From the NCBI GenBank assembly GCA_023079485.1, contig CM041092.1, positions 11,607,127 through 11,671,126 on the forward strand: a stretch of DNA of 64,000 nt, read 5' to 3'. How positions within the stretch are numbered: the stretch's first letter is position 1; each line of letters opens with the position of its first letter. The DNA comes from Archilochus colubris (Eukaryota; Chordata; Aves; Apodiformes; Trochilidae). Positions 27,501 to 40,000 of the stretch are shown piece after piece. The notes below the pieces were generated by a model. That model worked only from the letters and a program-made list of their open reading frames with translations. It did not search any database and was not told the origin of the DNA. Position numbers and translations under genes: made by a program.

Positions 27501-30489
27501 CCAAAGTGAAGCCAAACCCCTGCAATCCCAAATTTTTCACCAGTGCACCTACAGATTCCATCCAGTTTATTACTGTCCTTTAGCTGGAGATAATAACTTC
27601 TGTAGGTCAGCCTCCAAAACAGTTGGTGTGAGCATTCATTCCCTAATCTGCTCCAGGGCAAATTCCACCCAGGGCTGAGATGCCCCACAGTGAGCAGGCA
27701 AAGCTGGACAGGCAGCAGGCTGCTATTTCTCTAGAGGTTCACATACCATTACATAACCTATCATTATTTTGGCTTCTCCCTTCAATCCTGAATCACAGAA
27801 TCGGGACAAAAAAATGAATATTTTTCTAAAACTGTGTGTTAAGATCTGTGTGTGGTCCCATCTCTGAGCTGATCAGAGAAACACCCAGATACCTCAGTAC
27901 TCCATAGAATCAGTCTTGAATCCATTTGAAAATCATGAAAGGGCACCAAGGATGGAGTAGGGGCTCTAACACCAGAGCAGTGCTATGCTGAGTGTGCTAT
28001 TCTCCCATATTTTCCAGCATGGGAAGCTCTTTATTACAGCCCCCCGCCTGCTCCTGGCTGGTTGTCAGCATGCCCCATGGAAATCCCTCCAACCTGCTGG
28101 TGCATTCATTTCAAATCAATGGGTCCAATTAGCAAAGCCTTAAAAATGCAGCTCAAATGGCGAGGAAGAGTCATATCAGCAACCAAGTAGGCAGATCAGA
28201 GGACAAAACTTCCAATAGGTAATGATGATCAGATGGGCAGAAGTAACAGTGTCAGCTGGAAGAGAAATGTGAGCAGAGCCTTACACTCCCTTAGGCAAAC
28301 AACTCCCTGGAGGGGTTGCAGGATCAGCCCCCAGCCTCGTGTTAGCACTTTATTTATAGCATTGCCTTCCTGTTCATAACCTTCTCAACTGTGAATTGCA
28401 ATTTTTCTCCCTTCAGTGTTATGGTGATGGTTTGGAACATGGAGATGTTTGGAAAGGGGCAATTTGGCATCAGAAGTCTAAAAAGCAGATACAGATGACA
28501 TCCTAGATGTATCTTTTATGACTTTGGAATGATTCCCTTAAATTAAGCTCAGAGTGTGTGACAGATTCTGGTAGTGCCGCCAGTAAGGAAATAAAATGTA
28601 AAAATCAAGAGGTTCTTAAGTATATGTTGTCTTAAAGATCATGTCCTCTGGATGCCTTGCTTCCCTCGTGCCCCTTTGAGCTGTGATGTACCAAGTTCTC
28701 CCGCCAAGGAAAGTGCTCCAATAATTTCCAATTGTCTCTTCACCACGTATGCCCTCAAACTCCAACATACTTCCAAATTCAAGGCTTACAAAAAATTAAA
28801 TGCTCCAATAACTCTAAATTGTATCTGTTCAGTGTTACTGGAGCCTGTCCATTCCTTCAGTTTGAGGATTTTGTTTGGTTTGCAGGGAGGGATGAAGAAA
28901 TGCTTTCTGTTAGTGCTTCAAATTGGAAGCTGGTCAAATAGCATCATAGCAGAATGATTCAGCAGCCTCTGAGCTGATTCACAGCGTAACACAAAACAGG
29001 ATTAGGAAAACAACAATGCCTGAAGGAGAAAACCCCCACAAAGAATCATGGCAGGAGAACAATACTAGAAAGGAGCAGAGGGAATAATCCTCATTTGGCT
29101 TCTGAGGAGCAGGTTGGATAACCTAATAAATGGTTCCCAATGCCCTGCATTCCCCACTGAGTCACAGGGTTCCACTGCCCAGATCCAGCCACCACAGCTT
29201 AATAAATGGCTCTGTATGGATGGAACCACATTAAGTGTTTCTGTGTGCACACCTGCAGACTGCTTTCATTTATCTGAGACCACGTTACCCCTCTGGCACA
29301 AGACCCTATTTCACAGCATGCTACTTCACAGCAGGCAGGAGCTTATGGAGAACTAGTGGTGGAGGTTCATGACCATTTAGGACAGGAAGCAAAGGAAAAA
29401 AAACCCTAAAGCTGTGAGTCTTCCAGTTGCAAACTAAAAAGGTGGGGGTTTCAAAGTCTTATTCAGGATGACACACACAGAGAAATGGCAGCACACCGAA
29501 GTAGCAGAGAGGTCAAGCTAAGTGTATTCCCTAGCACTGTCCTGAGCAGCAGAGAAATTAAACATGTATTTCATGATATTCTGAATCAAAGCACCAGGGA
29601 TCACCTATGGCCAATGCCATGATGGAAGAGGAAAACATCATGTAAAATCTGTTCTTTGTGAACCTGGAGTTCCTATTGACAACCTTGTTGCAAATTAGAC
29701 CATACCTGTTACAGCTGCAGCCTTGGAGCAACAGAGGAAGGCAGGGACTCTCTCAGGAGTTTTACTATATCAGCAATGGTTGAATTACTTCTATGTAGAA
29801 CATAAAGTCACAACATCATGCAAGTGGCAAAAAATCAGGCAATTATATCACAATTCTGATAGAATAACTATATCCAAAGTTTGGTAGAGAGACACAGAAA
29901 CAGGGAAGGAAAGAAAATTTCTTACACCATGATCTCTTCTTGTAGACTGAAAAAATGATAAAGTGCATCCTTGTTTTACCGACAGCAGGATGCCTGGAAT
30001 TTTATAGAAATTGCTACAGTGTGATTCCCAGTGGGGAATAACTGAAGCAGAAGAAACCAGCTGTATGTCAACCTGCAGTGGCCCCTGATGTAAAAGGAAG
30101 TGCCCAATAAACATTTAATAGATAGGAAGATGGCAAATGACTGCCTGGGTTTCTGAAAAAAAGAAAGAATAAACCAAGTCTCTAATCACATCTAATCAGA
30201 CAACACCATCAGCTGCTAAAAATTTCTAGGAAAAAATAGGTATCAGAGAGATGGCAGCATGCATATCATCTTCAGTAGTGCTTTGGGACTATTCTAGCCT
30301 GCAGAATTTAATTCCCTCTTATTACTTCTGGGCCTGGAGGTGAGAGTCATAAATCAGGACCATTTATAACATGGAATAATGAGGTGAAATACTCATAAGG
30401 AGTGTTACATGAGAAAATCCTCTGGGATTGTGTGTAACACTTCCAGTCCTTGAGGATAGCATTAAAAATTCATTTGTTGGTAACATCTA
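24503..30489. other. Intergenic region 3' of SLC15A2
   Basis: Apart from the A/C-rich tract at 25490 I see no repeat or gene. A minus-strand segment at 27011-27179 has a very strong pyrimidine tract and AG at its 5' side but cannot be tied to other exons. Confidence 0.5.
25490..25545 (+). repeat. A-rich low-complexity (CCAAA-type)
   Basis: A run of eleven A's is followed by CCAAACCAAACCC and CCCCAACCAAAACC. Similar A/C-rich tracts occur at 13509-13555, 17495-17520 and 44105-44165. They look like decayed poly-A tails or simple repeats. Confidence 0.7.
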
Positions 30490-30897
30490 TTCTTCTCTAA
30501 TTCCTATACTGGGTTTTTATTCTTTTCTCCCAACATCTCCAAATTTTGCTGTCATGTGGCATTCCTTCCACCCTTCCTCCCTGCTGCCTTAAATACATGT
30601 TTATAACAAAATCATAGGAAAGCATTCCATGCTTAAAAAGATGGGCAGGTTTTAAGTTACCCTGTATTTACTTGTAAGGGCTTTTAATATCAGAGGAGCT
30701 TTCCCAGGGAGTTCTGCTCTGATTTCAGGACCCCCATTGTTTTTATACAGGGCTATTTGGTCCCATTTCGAAGGTGGCTACATTTTGAGAAATAAAGACT
30801 GCAATGCTATAAAATAGAATAAAATTACATTGTCTCTACCTTTCTTTTACCCTACAATCTACGAAGTTAAAAAAAATAATTCCCAATTCATGGTATG
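30490..30897 (-). other. SLC15A2: SLC15A2 3' UTR (estimated extent)
   Basis: This is AT-rich sequence directly 3' of the stop codon with no further splice evidence. The far end is set by the first AATAAA on the minus strand plus a typical 15-30 base cleavage distance, so the limit at 30490 is an estimate. Longer alternative UTRs cannot be excluded. Confidence 0.6.
30516..30521 (-). terminator. Polyadenylation signal AATAAA of SLC15A2
   Basis: The plus strand reads TTTATT, hence AATAAA on the minus strand, about 377 bases past the stop codon. It is the first canonical hexamer downstream of the coding region. A weaker ATTAAA occurs earlier at 30683-30688 and could give a shorter transcript. 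Confidence 0.6.
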
Positions 30898-31074
30898 TTA
30901 GAGTTTTGTTTTCTGAGTAACAAGACTAATCATGTTTCCTCTGCTTGAGGTCTCTCTCTTCTCTTCATTTTCTTCTAGGTCCTCTGGATCCACACTGACA
31001 TAGAAATATCCCATGATGGAGAAAATAATGCACACAGCAAAGAGGAGAACAGTGAACATGACAAATTCAGCCCA
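30898..31074 (-). CDS. SLC15A2: SLC15A2 last coding exon, TM12 and C-terminal tail
   Basis: It encodes 58 residues equal to human 672-729 plus a TAA stop at 30898-30900. It begins [20 protein letters not shown], continues MGYFYV, then an acidic tail ([13 protein letters not shown]) and the end [13 protein letters not shown]. The last three residues TKL match the class I PDZ ligand known for mammalian PEPT2 (partner PDZK1). The acceptor is ctttcctag. The acidic stretch differs from the human tail. Confidence 0.97.
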   Translation of the reverse strand, partial: WAEFVMFTVLLFAVCIIFSIMGYFYVSVDPEDLEENEEKRETSSRGNMISLVTQKTKL

Positions 31075-34000
31075 CTAGGAAAGAAAAAAAAACAGCAGGT
31101 CAGGGGACCCTAGACTCTCAGTCCAGAGGACTTCTCTGTACTTCCAAGTGCTTTTTAAAGAGCTGGGTAAAAACTACTTTTTAGCTTGTGAGATTGCTCA
31201 AAAGCTAGAAACTTTCTCATCCTGTGTTCCAGAATGTAATTATATTGCATAATGTAATTGTGGACATGTGATTTACCTTTAATTAGATTGGGTTAGTTTC
31301 ATTAAACCTTTTCTTAAATGCTATCCTGATTGGAACATACCTACCTGAACTTTTTGCCCACAAGATGCCTTTGAGAGAGGCAGCCAGAAATGAGCCTTAT
31401 TTCACACTTTCATGCACTCATCCCAGGAGTATGATAGCCTGAATTAAACTTCCCCATGCAAGCCTGACATCTCAGGGGTGCCATGGGCAGCTGGCCCTGA
31501 AGGGGTCCCGAGCTAAATGCCTGAGGGGGCTGCTTGCCCACTGGCTAGCTGGATGAAGGGCAAGCTGCTTTAGGTAAGCAACTCCAATGCATGGCTGGCA
31601 TTGTGCCATGGCTCCAGACCCAAATACAGGCTGCTTGCCTAGGGCCGAGCTCCAGCAAGCATATCCCTATTATTTACTGCCACTGGGAGGACTGGGGAGA
31701 GCCATTGCTCCAGGGGGTTACACTGCTGAGGACAACTTGCAGGCAGCTGGGTGCAGCCTGCCATCAGCTCATTGCAGGAACCTGAAGCCATGCAGAGAAG
31801 CTGTGCCCACAGGACACACACAACCAGAAAACACCATCCAGGTCCATTTTGAAGCTTTACCTCTGCGTTAAGAGCTGAGCCATACCTGTGCCATTGGTGC
31901 AGCCTCTGCAACAACAAGCACAAGGGTATTTCCAACAGCCACGGTGAGCAGCCAGCCTGCCTGCAGCACTGACTTCATGCTGGCTGGAGACTGAAAAGAG
32001 AAGGGCCTGGTCAGTGGGTATCACACTGTGCCCTTCTGGCCTGGGTCACCCTGTGATGTCCTGCCTGGTGTAGGTGTCACTGGGATCAGCCTAGGAGGAG
32101 ATGATGGATTTTTCTTTGTGCAGAGCCTCCTTTGTGGTTCATTTTAACAGCTGCATACAAGGAGCTTTTAAAACGTGTCCTCCAGGAGGACACATGAAGT
32201 AGGTGATGATGTTTTTGCAGAGCAGGATCCTTATCATCCCCAATCTGCACCATCTGAAATTGTAAGATCAGGAAGACCATGGAGCCACACAACACTCCCT
32301 GCAACTTGGAGCCTGGTGCCCTGTGGCTGTACCTGTTTCCAGATCTGGAAAACAGACCAGATCTTGATGTCAAGCTTTCTGCTGATGAAAAATTTCCCAC
32401 AGCCCATGACAGATAGTGGCACTGGATTAACCACCCTCACTAATAAATTAACATCCAAACTTTAGTCAAAAGATAAATTTGAGAAGCTTCAGCTCTTTGA
32501 TTTAGTAATGCCTTAGTCAGGTCTTCTCATAAACCTTCTTCTGATACAGCATAGCACACTATTGTCAAATCATCCCTTTCACACTCATTACCCATTGCTC
32601 TGTTGTTACAGACTTGGGAAGGCTTAGAACCCTTCAATATTTCAGCTTAAAGCTGGTTTGAAGTTCCCTTGCCACAAACTAGTCCTTGAGATACCTTTGC
32701 TTTTTTGTCACTGTAAAACATGTACCACAAAATGCTTAACTGAGAGAAAAATCAGATATTACAGTATACAGAGCTTTCACATTAAAATATACTTCCATCC
32801 AGTTCTGTTCTATGTTCTCAATTTTAACAGAAAAAGAGTTTCCTGAGTATAATAGAGAAACGATATCTTTAGAACATGAATTAATTTAGCTTGAGGGCAC
32901 CCAGCAAGCAGCATTATAATCCCACTTTTTGTTGAAGCACAGACAATGTTGTCAGTAAATATCATGCCATATGACACATTACAGTCAATGACAGATGCAG
33001 AAATACATCCTGAAGTCTAATTGTGAGCTCCTTATCTTTAAGTGGCATACCTGAGAATAGGAGAAGGCCAGACCTGTAATGGAGAACATCACCTCCCCAG
33101 CAGATATTAATAAGTATTGTGGCAACTGCCAAGCCATATGGACATTGTTGGCTTTGATATCTTCTGATTTCCATATCTTAACAGCACCTCCAGAAGCCTA
33201 GCAGGATAATAAAGGTACATCCATTAGCTGCTAAAAGGTAAGTTCCTTCTCAGCCTGGACAGCAACAGTAAATTTACCAAAACAAAGTTTTAAGCAAAGG
33301 TGGAAGCAAATCTCTGCCCTGGAAACAAAACTACAAGTCTGACTCCTGCCATTTCTAAGCCTGTTTGGAACAGTCTAACTCCTACTGCACAGGGCAGAGG
33401 TGGCAGTATGGAAGTGTCCTGGCTCATTCAGGTACCACAAGAGTTACATGAGTTACTGCAATCTGTCAGCTTGCCTTCTGTAGTGGCACAAGTTGGGAAA
33501 AACTTCTGTAGTTGGGAAAAGCCTGTGTGGTACTTGTTAAGAGCCCATGACCTGCTGTTGTCCCTAAGGACAAAAAAGAATGAGCAGGTAAACTCTTATT
33601 GCATCCATGTGGCCATGGCTCCCATTTCACTGGCACTGTACAATTCTCCTGCTATAATGCTGACACCCAAACAAATCCAGTTCAGGAATACCAAGAGTAG
33701 GAGAGATTGCCTCATTTCAGGTGTGTCCAGATACTTATGGTACCTGTATTTGTAGCTAATTTTTGTTTGTAATTAATATTGCCTCTGCTGTAGAGGCTGA
33801 GGCAGATAGATTTGACCAGGAGCCAGGAAAATGCTAGGCTGCAATTACTTCAGGCAGAAGTAAGTACTGTTTAAGTACAGTACTTGGGAAAATACAAAGG
33901 ATGTTTATGAAACGTTATTTAATCACCATACAGAGAGGCAAATCAGAAGGCTAAAAGGGGTGAGAGGAGAGCTGTGCATTGCTCTTTAGCCCATAAAGAA

Positions 34001-37000
34001 ATGTCACAAGCACCACACTATTAACAGGCTGTGTAGAAGACAGCATTCCCATGATGTAAGTATCAGTTCAGCCACATTAGCAGACTAATATATTGCCATT
34101 CTTGGTTCTTCTTTATAGCATTCCTGGCAGAGCAGTAGGGCTCAGTACAAATCACTGCAATAATTAAAATTTTTTTTTGCCTGGAGCAAATTAATTCTCT
34201 AGAGAAGAAGGAAACCACAGGGAGAGTGATAGAAAAACAGAGTGAAAAAATACTAAAGGACAAGCACAGAGTCCAGAGGGGCTGAGGCACAGTCACCCCT
34301 GAGCAGCCATGACCACTGAGGGGACATCTGTAGATGAGACCACAAATAAGAATGCTTGTCCACAGTGATGTGGCACACATCTACCTCAACTGGCTCTGAC
34401 TCAGTTGCATTACCAGAGGTGCTGGGGCAATAATCTTATTGTAATATTCTTCATGTAGCTTCTCTACTCCGTTTCTCATCTGGTGAAAGAGACTTGCAGC
34501 CATAGAAGAAGGGTCTGGCCAGCATCACTTCAAGTGTGTATGTGCTCTCTGTATATAAATCTCTGCATTCACAGATGGCAGCATCTGCCTGTTCCCTACA
34601 GAACTCTGTATCCTCCTCCAGCTACTGGAGTTTAAAAAAAAAAACCAAACAAAATACAACTTAAAAATGCCAGGTGTTTTGCAGCTATGTTTTTCCCCTA
34701 CGCATTTGGACTCTGCAGACACGAACATTTCCCATTAATTGCCCAACAGGGAGATGCTACTGCCAGGGAGTAGATGACAGCAGTTTGCTCTTCTCCTCAC
34801 AACACAGTAGTCAAAGTCCTAGAGGGCAGCTTAGCAGTGTGTCCTGTCAGACCTGGTTTGTCTGTGTGCCTGTGCAGTGGAAAGGTTAAAATGGGAACAT
34901 GGCTGATCACGTTCATCTCCATGGCTCCTGCCAGCTGGACCAGGTTTGGAGCAGCATGCCTAAGAGGCTGGCAGGAAGGGAAAGAAATCCACCCTTTGAA
35001 CAGTGCTCACAGCCCATCATGGATGGGTTGTTCAGAAAACCATGCCTTGACTTTACAAGAGGCTCCAAATGAGCTCTACAGACAATGAGAGGAGGAAAAA
35101 CAGATACACAATCTCGCCAGCCTCCGCCCTCAACACTTATTAATTCTTTCAGAGTTGGAAGGCACCTCTAGAGATCACCTAGTCCAACTCCCCCAGTAAA
35201 GCAGGATCACCTGGAGCACATACACAGGACAGAATCCAGGCAGGTTCCAAATATCTCCAGAGAAGGGGACTCCATAACCTCCCTGGGCAGCCTGTTTCAG
35301 TACTTTGCCACCCTCATAGTAAAAAAGTTTCTTCTTATGTTTAAATGGAACTTCCCATGTCCCAGCTTGTGCCTGTTGCCCCTCATCCTGTCACAGGGAA
35401 CTACTGAGGAGAATCCAGCTCCACCTTCCTTGCTTTGCCCTTTTTCGACCTCCTTTCATAATCCATAAGTCTTAGAAAATCATCATTTAGGTCAGTAAGT
35501 AGGAGAATAGGTGATTCTGTTTCCACAGTTTCAGGTGTGAGGTAACACCAGGCACTGTATTTTGAAGACCACAGCAGAGTCAGGTCTTGACAGACTATGG
35601 TAGCTCTTTGCATTATGCTGGGTAAATGTTAGCTGAAGAAGGATGGCACGAGACCAGCACAAACCACGGATCACATGATTTTCAATCAAGAAGGATTTTC
35701 ATCAAGGAAAAGATCTTACATCTTCTTTAAGCCATGACATCTGACAAGATCACAGTGTAAGGTGGAATAAGTACCTTGTTTACACAAGTGCCAAAACTTT
35801 TTACTAGCTCTTGCAAAACAGACTGCCTTCAGATGTCTATTGCCTGGTTCTTGCAGGATGAAGAAAGCAAGTGAGAGTCACAAAAATAAGAGCAAAACCA
35901 CTGCCAAAGACTAGAACAGAAGGAGCTGGTTACCAGCAAAGGGACACTTACATTAGTTATCACGATGGTATATGATGCACCAAAATCAAGCAGCCCTAGC
36001 TCTAGGGTGAACTCTTCTGCTTCAATTATGCATTTTCCATTATTATATCTAGAAAAAAGGATGAAGAACAATATTTCCCAGTTACTCCCATAGGCAAAGA
36101 GTACAGAACAGAGATATCAAACATGGAGTAGGGAGAATGTATGATATAAAGCTGCAGTAATGTTTATGTCAGATGATCACTACAGTTCTTGTCATCTTTA
36201 CCTTCCAGAAACATTTAAGCACTGCCTGGAGTTCACCTAATGACCTGTGCTATTGTTAACATTTTAATATTACTTCTGCTTTTTCCTCCCCTGAATTTAT
36301 TTTCCCTCCAAACTTCCATTCACTCCTTTAGGAACTACGGGCCAGACAAGTTAGCTAGGCTCAAGCAGCCTCCAGGAAATCAGAGATATGCACCCACAAG
36401 CCACTTTGTTTCCTTTCAAGAGAGCAAATTAGTCTTTGTTTGCTCTTCTGATTTTGGATGTGTGAGATGGCACAGAGGATGAGCAGCATTGCCACAATGG
36501 CTGCTGCATCCTGCAAAATTGCAGCAATAAATATTTTGGATGGAGCTGATGCAGAGGAAAGTCATGATGCTTGTTCTGAAGCATTGCAAATATCAGAAAT
36601 ACCCTTACAAGAGCCAACTCAAATGCTGCCAAACCAAAGCCATATGGAGCCCCTCTCAAACAAACCCAGCCTGCAAAGCCATGAAATATTATTTGATGTT
36701 ACCAGCCCACATACCAACACTTAGTAACATGGAATATGAATTGGCCTTTTCCTGAGAGCAACCTAACACTAAGAGCTTGGGCCTCAGAGAATATCAAACC
36801 AGAGCAGACATCAAATGGCAGAAGGAGCTTCAACATGTCCCACTCTAGACCGCTGACAGATACACAGGAATGGCCTGTCTCTTCCCACCAGACCCTCACA
36901 TAATGAGAATGAAAGCCAAGTGCTACATGTAGACTTCCTCAAAAGCCTTTTTGAGTTTCCAAAATTCCCCTTACCTCACCTGGAGAAAACTCAGATTTTC

Positions 37001-40000
37001 CTAAAATAGGATGTCATTATACTCATGTCATGGGAATAAATTTTCCAAGGTTTGTCCCTACTGATTTTATCTTATCAAAGCAGTAACAGTCATGGGATGG
37101 GAGCTATACCAGACACTGTTTGGAGTCTGAATCTGTTCACCTGAGTATTAGACACAGGGATATTGATTTGCTGTCCTTTGGCTTGGACATTTTGCAGGCT
37201 AAATTCATGGTGTTACTGCACACACATGAGTGGCTTGGAGCACCTGCTCTGTGCAGAGCTGATAATTCTGCTGTTTTACAAACATCTGCCTCCACAACCA
37301 AGTGCCAGAAAAATTGTAACAAAGGTTTTGCTAGTTACCAAAGAAAATCCCCATTGTACCCAAGGAGAGACCTCAGCAAGGACCTTCAGCACAGCAAGGG
37401 AAACTTACTTGTCCCTCTCTAGCAGCAAGTACTCAGAAGTGCTGTAGTTTTTCTGAACAGCAAAGAATCGTTTGCTGTCAATGGTGAGATTGACATCTTG
37501 GCTCAAACCATTAATAAATCTGCAAGGAAAGCATATTTCATTGAACTGTCAGCCAGGGCAGGAGAAGAACATCATCAGACACTTCAGAAGTGTGCTCTCT
37601 CCCCTCAGAGCATTCTGTAACTCCATAGGGCTATGACAGCCTCTCCTGCAAACTACCAAAGTATTAATCTGATTTCCTGCCTGTTTTCTCAATACAAGAT
37701 TAGTTTTCCTTTCAAGTAATCTCTTCTCAGAAACCTTCAAAGATTGGTCCATGGCTGTTCAAGAGGACAGAGCCCCAGCCCATGTTAGGAAAATCCAAAG
37801 TTGGTTGTGCTGATGAGCGTGTGCACTATGCTGGCAAACTTTTCAAGGACTTTCTACAAGTGGGAAAGACTTTTTGAGAAAAATAAAAAGTTTTCATCAA
37901 AAGCAAAACTTTCATGGGAATGGTCAGGTTTGGGATTTTTTCATCAATGCCTATATGCTTTTTCATACACAGAAGAGTTTCCTTTTGACAATTCAAAAGT
38001 TGTTAGCAAAACCAAAAACTTTATTTGATCTCTGTTTTAAAATAAATAAAATGGTTCTTACTTCTTAAAATATGGGTGATACCCCTGAAGGTAATCAAGA
38101 GCTTAACACAGGTACCTTCTTAATGGAAATTTGTTTTTTTTTCCTAGTGCAACATCTTCACAAATTTTTGAAGAAGTTTTGGGATTCTGTCAAAAATGTT
38201 CACAGGAAGATAAAAAACATACCTGTCTGAAGGTATTAATCAAGTCTCCAAGGTGTTGTTAGACAGCAGAAGCCTTCACAAACACAGGGCTATGAAGAGA
38301 TACTGCTCTCCTGCTACTGACAACACAGGCTTCCAAGATAAGGGAATTTTTCATTGTTTTAAACTATCTAAAGGTTTTTTGGGGTTTTTTGGTTTGGTTT
38401 GGTTTTTTATTGTTTGTTTTTTTGTCTGGTTGGGTTTTGATAAGGATTTTTTTGTGTACTTTGGGTTGGTTTTGTTTGTTTATTTTTTAAATTGCAACTT
38501 GCACAAATCCTTCAGGAAATACAATATCCTCCCTTTTTTTTTTTTTTTTTTCCTTTAAAATCTGCTTCTTATGCATCTTAGCACCCTCACATAGCTCTGG
38601 TGATGTTGTGCTGGAGGGAACTGTGACCTCAGTGAGATATGGCATCTGGGCAGACTGGTGAAAGACTCTTCATAGACTAACTCAGATCTGGATAGTAGAC
38701 TAGGTGCTTAAGCAGATTGGTGCCCAGCTGAATTGTTAACACAGCTATAAAACTGTCACTGTATCCACTTTGTAGGTGTTTATGCATGAGGTTGGATAAG
38801 ATAAGTGAACACTGTGGGTTGGCCAATTTGCAGGGGACAAATGGCAATGGTCCCTTTCCAGATTGCTTCTTCCCTTCCTTTTCCAAAGAGGTGGGACACT
38901 GCGAGATGAATTTACCACTCTTCAGTGATGAATTCCACCATCTCAGCCCAGACTATCCTAGGCAGTGAGCAGCAATAACACTCAGCTCTGCTTGGCAAGT
39001 GTGGGAGATAACACACTGTCAGCCTCTGCAGCTGAGACTGCATGAGACATGTGGACTAGATTCCACCCTGAGAACATCTGGGTTATGTTACATACAGTTT
39101 GAATTAGACAAAAGCCATTTTGCCCCTCACCCACCACCTACAAATCCTTTAAAAAAGCTACTCTTACCTAACAGCTGCCAAACCATTTTCTGGCTTTGCT
39201 GCCAAGTCTGTAACCTAGAGGGAAAGAAATAAAGGAAAAGAAAAAGAAACATATTTATTAATGCTGCTTTATAAACAATGTGTAGCAGAAAATACCAGTG
39301 TCTGTGGAGTTACACCTGTTGCGAAGTCCATGGAGACTGACTGGACTCTCACAAAAGCTTCACATCAGGACACAGAAGTAAAATCCTGGCACAACGAAGC
39401 CAACAGCAAAGATTTCTTTTACACCAAGGATTTAAGATGAGCTCATAATTTTTTACCCCTCACCTCCTGTTTAACAAAGACTACAGAATTTAAGTCTGTC
39501 ACCTGTCCACTGAGGCATGTAACACCCTCCAAAACACCCTTGTCTTGGTGTGAAGATAGCAAAAGAGCATTATCCATACTAGCCTCTTTGAGTCATTAAT
39601 AACAATGAAACATGAGTGCCTTATGCCTAACAAAATCTGAAATGCCTAACTTTCAGATCTTGATTCTTGGCACACTCATACACTTGACAGACGCCTAAAA
39701 GGCAATAGTAACTGCTAGGTTACTATTCTGATCATTATGTATCACTCCTATTTTCCCTGACCCTCAAGAGATTAATTATGATGTTGTATGGTGTAGGGAG
39801 ACAGTGTAGGGAGACCAAGATGCTCTGAACTTGTTTGCACTCACAATCTCTGCAGACACATCTTAGAAATGGCCAACTCATTGGGCACACTGGGGAGTGA
39901 GAGTGCCACTCCTGGAGATGTCAGAGCATCAGCTCAATAGTTAACATGATCAACATTCATTTGAGGAGAGTCTATTTGAGGAGAGTCTATTTGGGGTCCA

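Larger units (their letters stand above)
33198..35951 (-). other. SLC15A2: SLC15A2 intron containing a CR1 fragment and a small palindrome
   Basis: This 2.75-kb intron lies between the last extracellular-domain exon and the TM10 exon. It contains the CR1 copy at 35150-35440 and a perfect 9-bp hairpin at 33862-33885. The remainder shows nothing I recognise. Confidence 0.65.

Noticed and set aside
27790..27806. Possible CR1 tail (AATCACAGAATCG)
   Set aside because: It is too short, with no CR1 body next to it.
33300..33755. 151-codon plus-strand frame
   Set aside because: It lies inside an SLC15A2 intron on the opposite strand, has no recognisable domain and no splice or promoter context.
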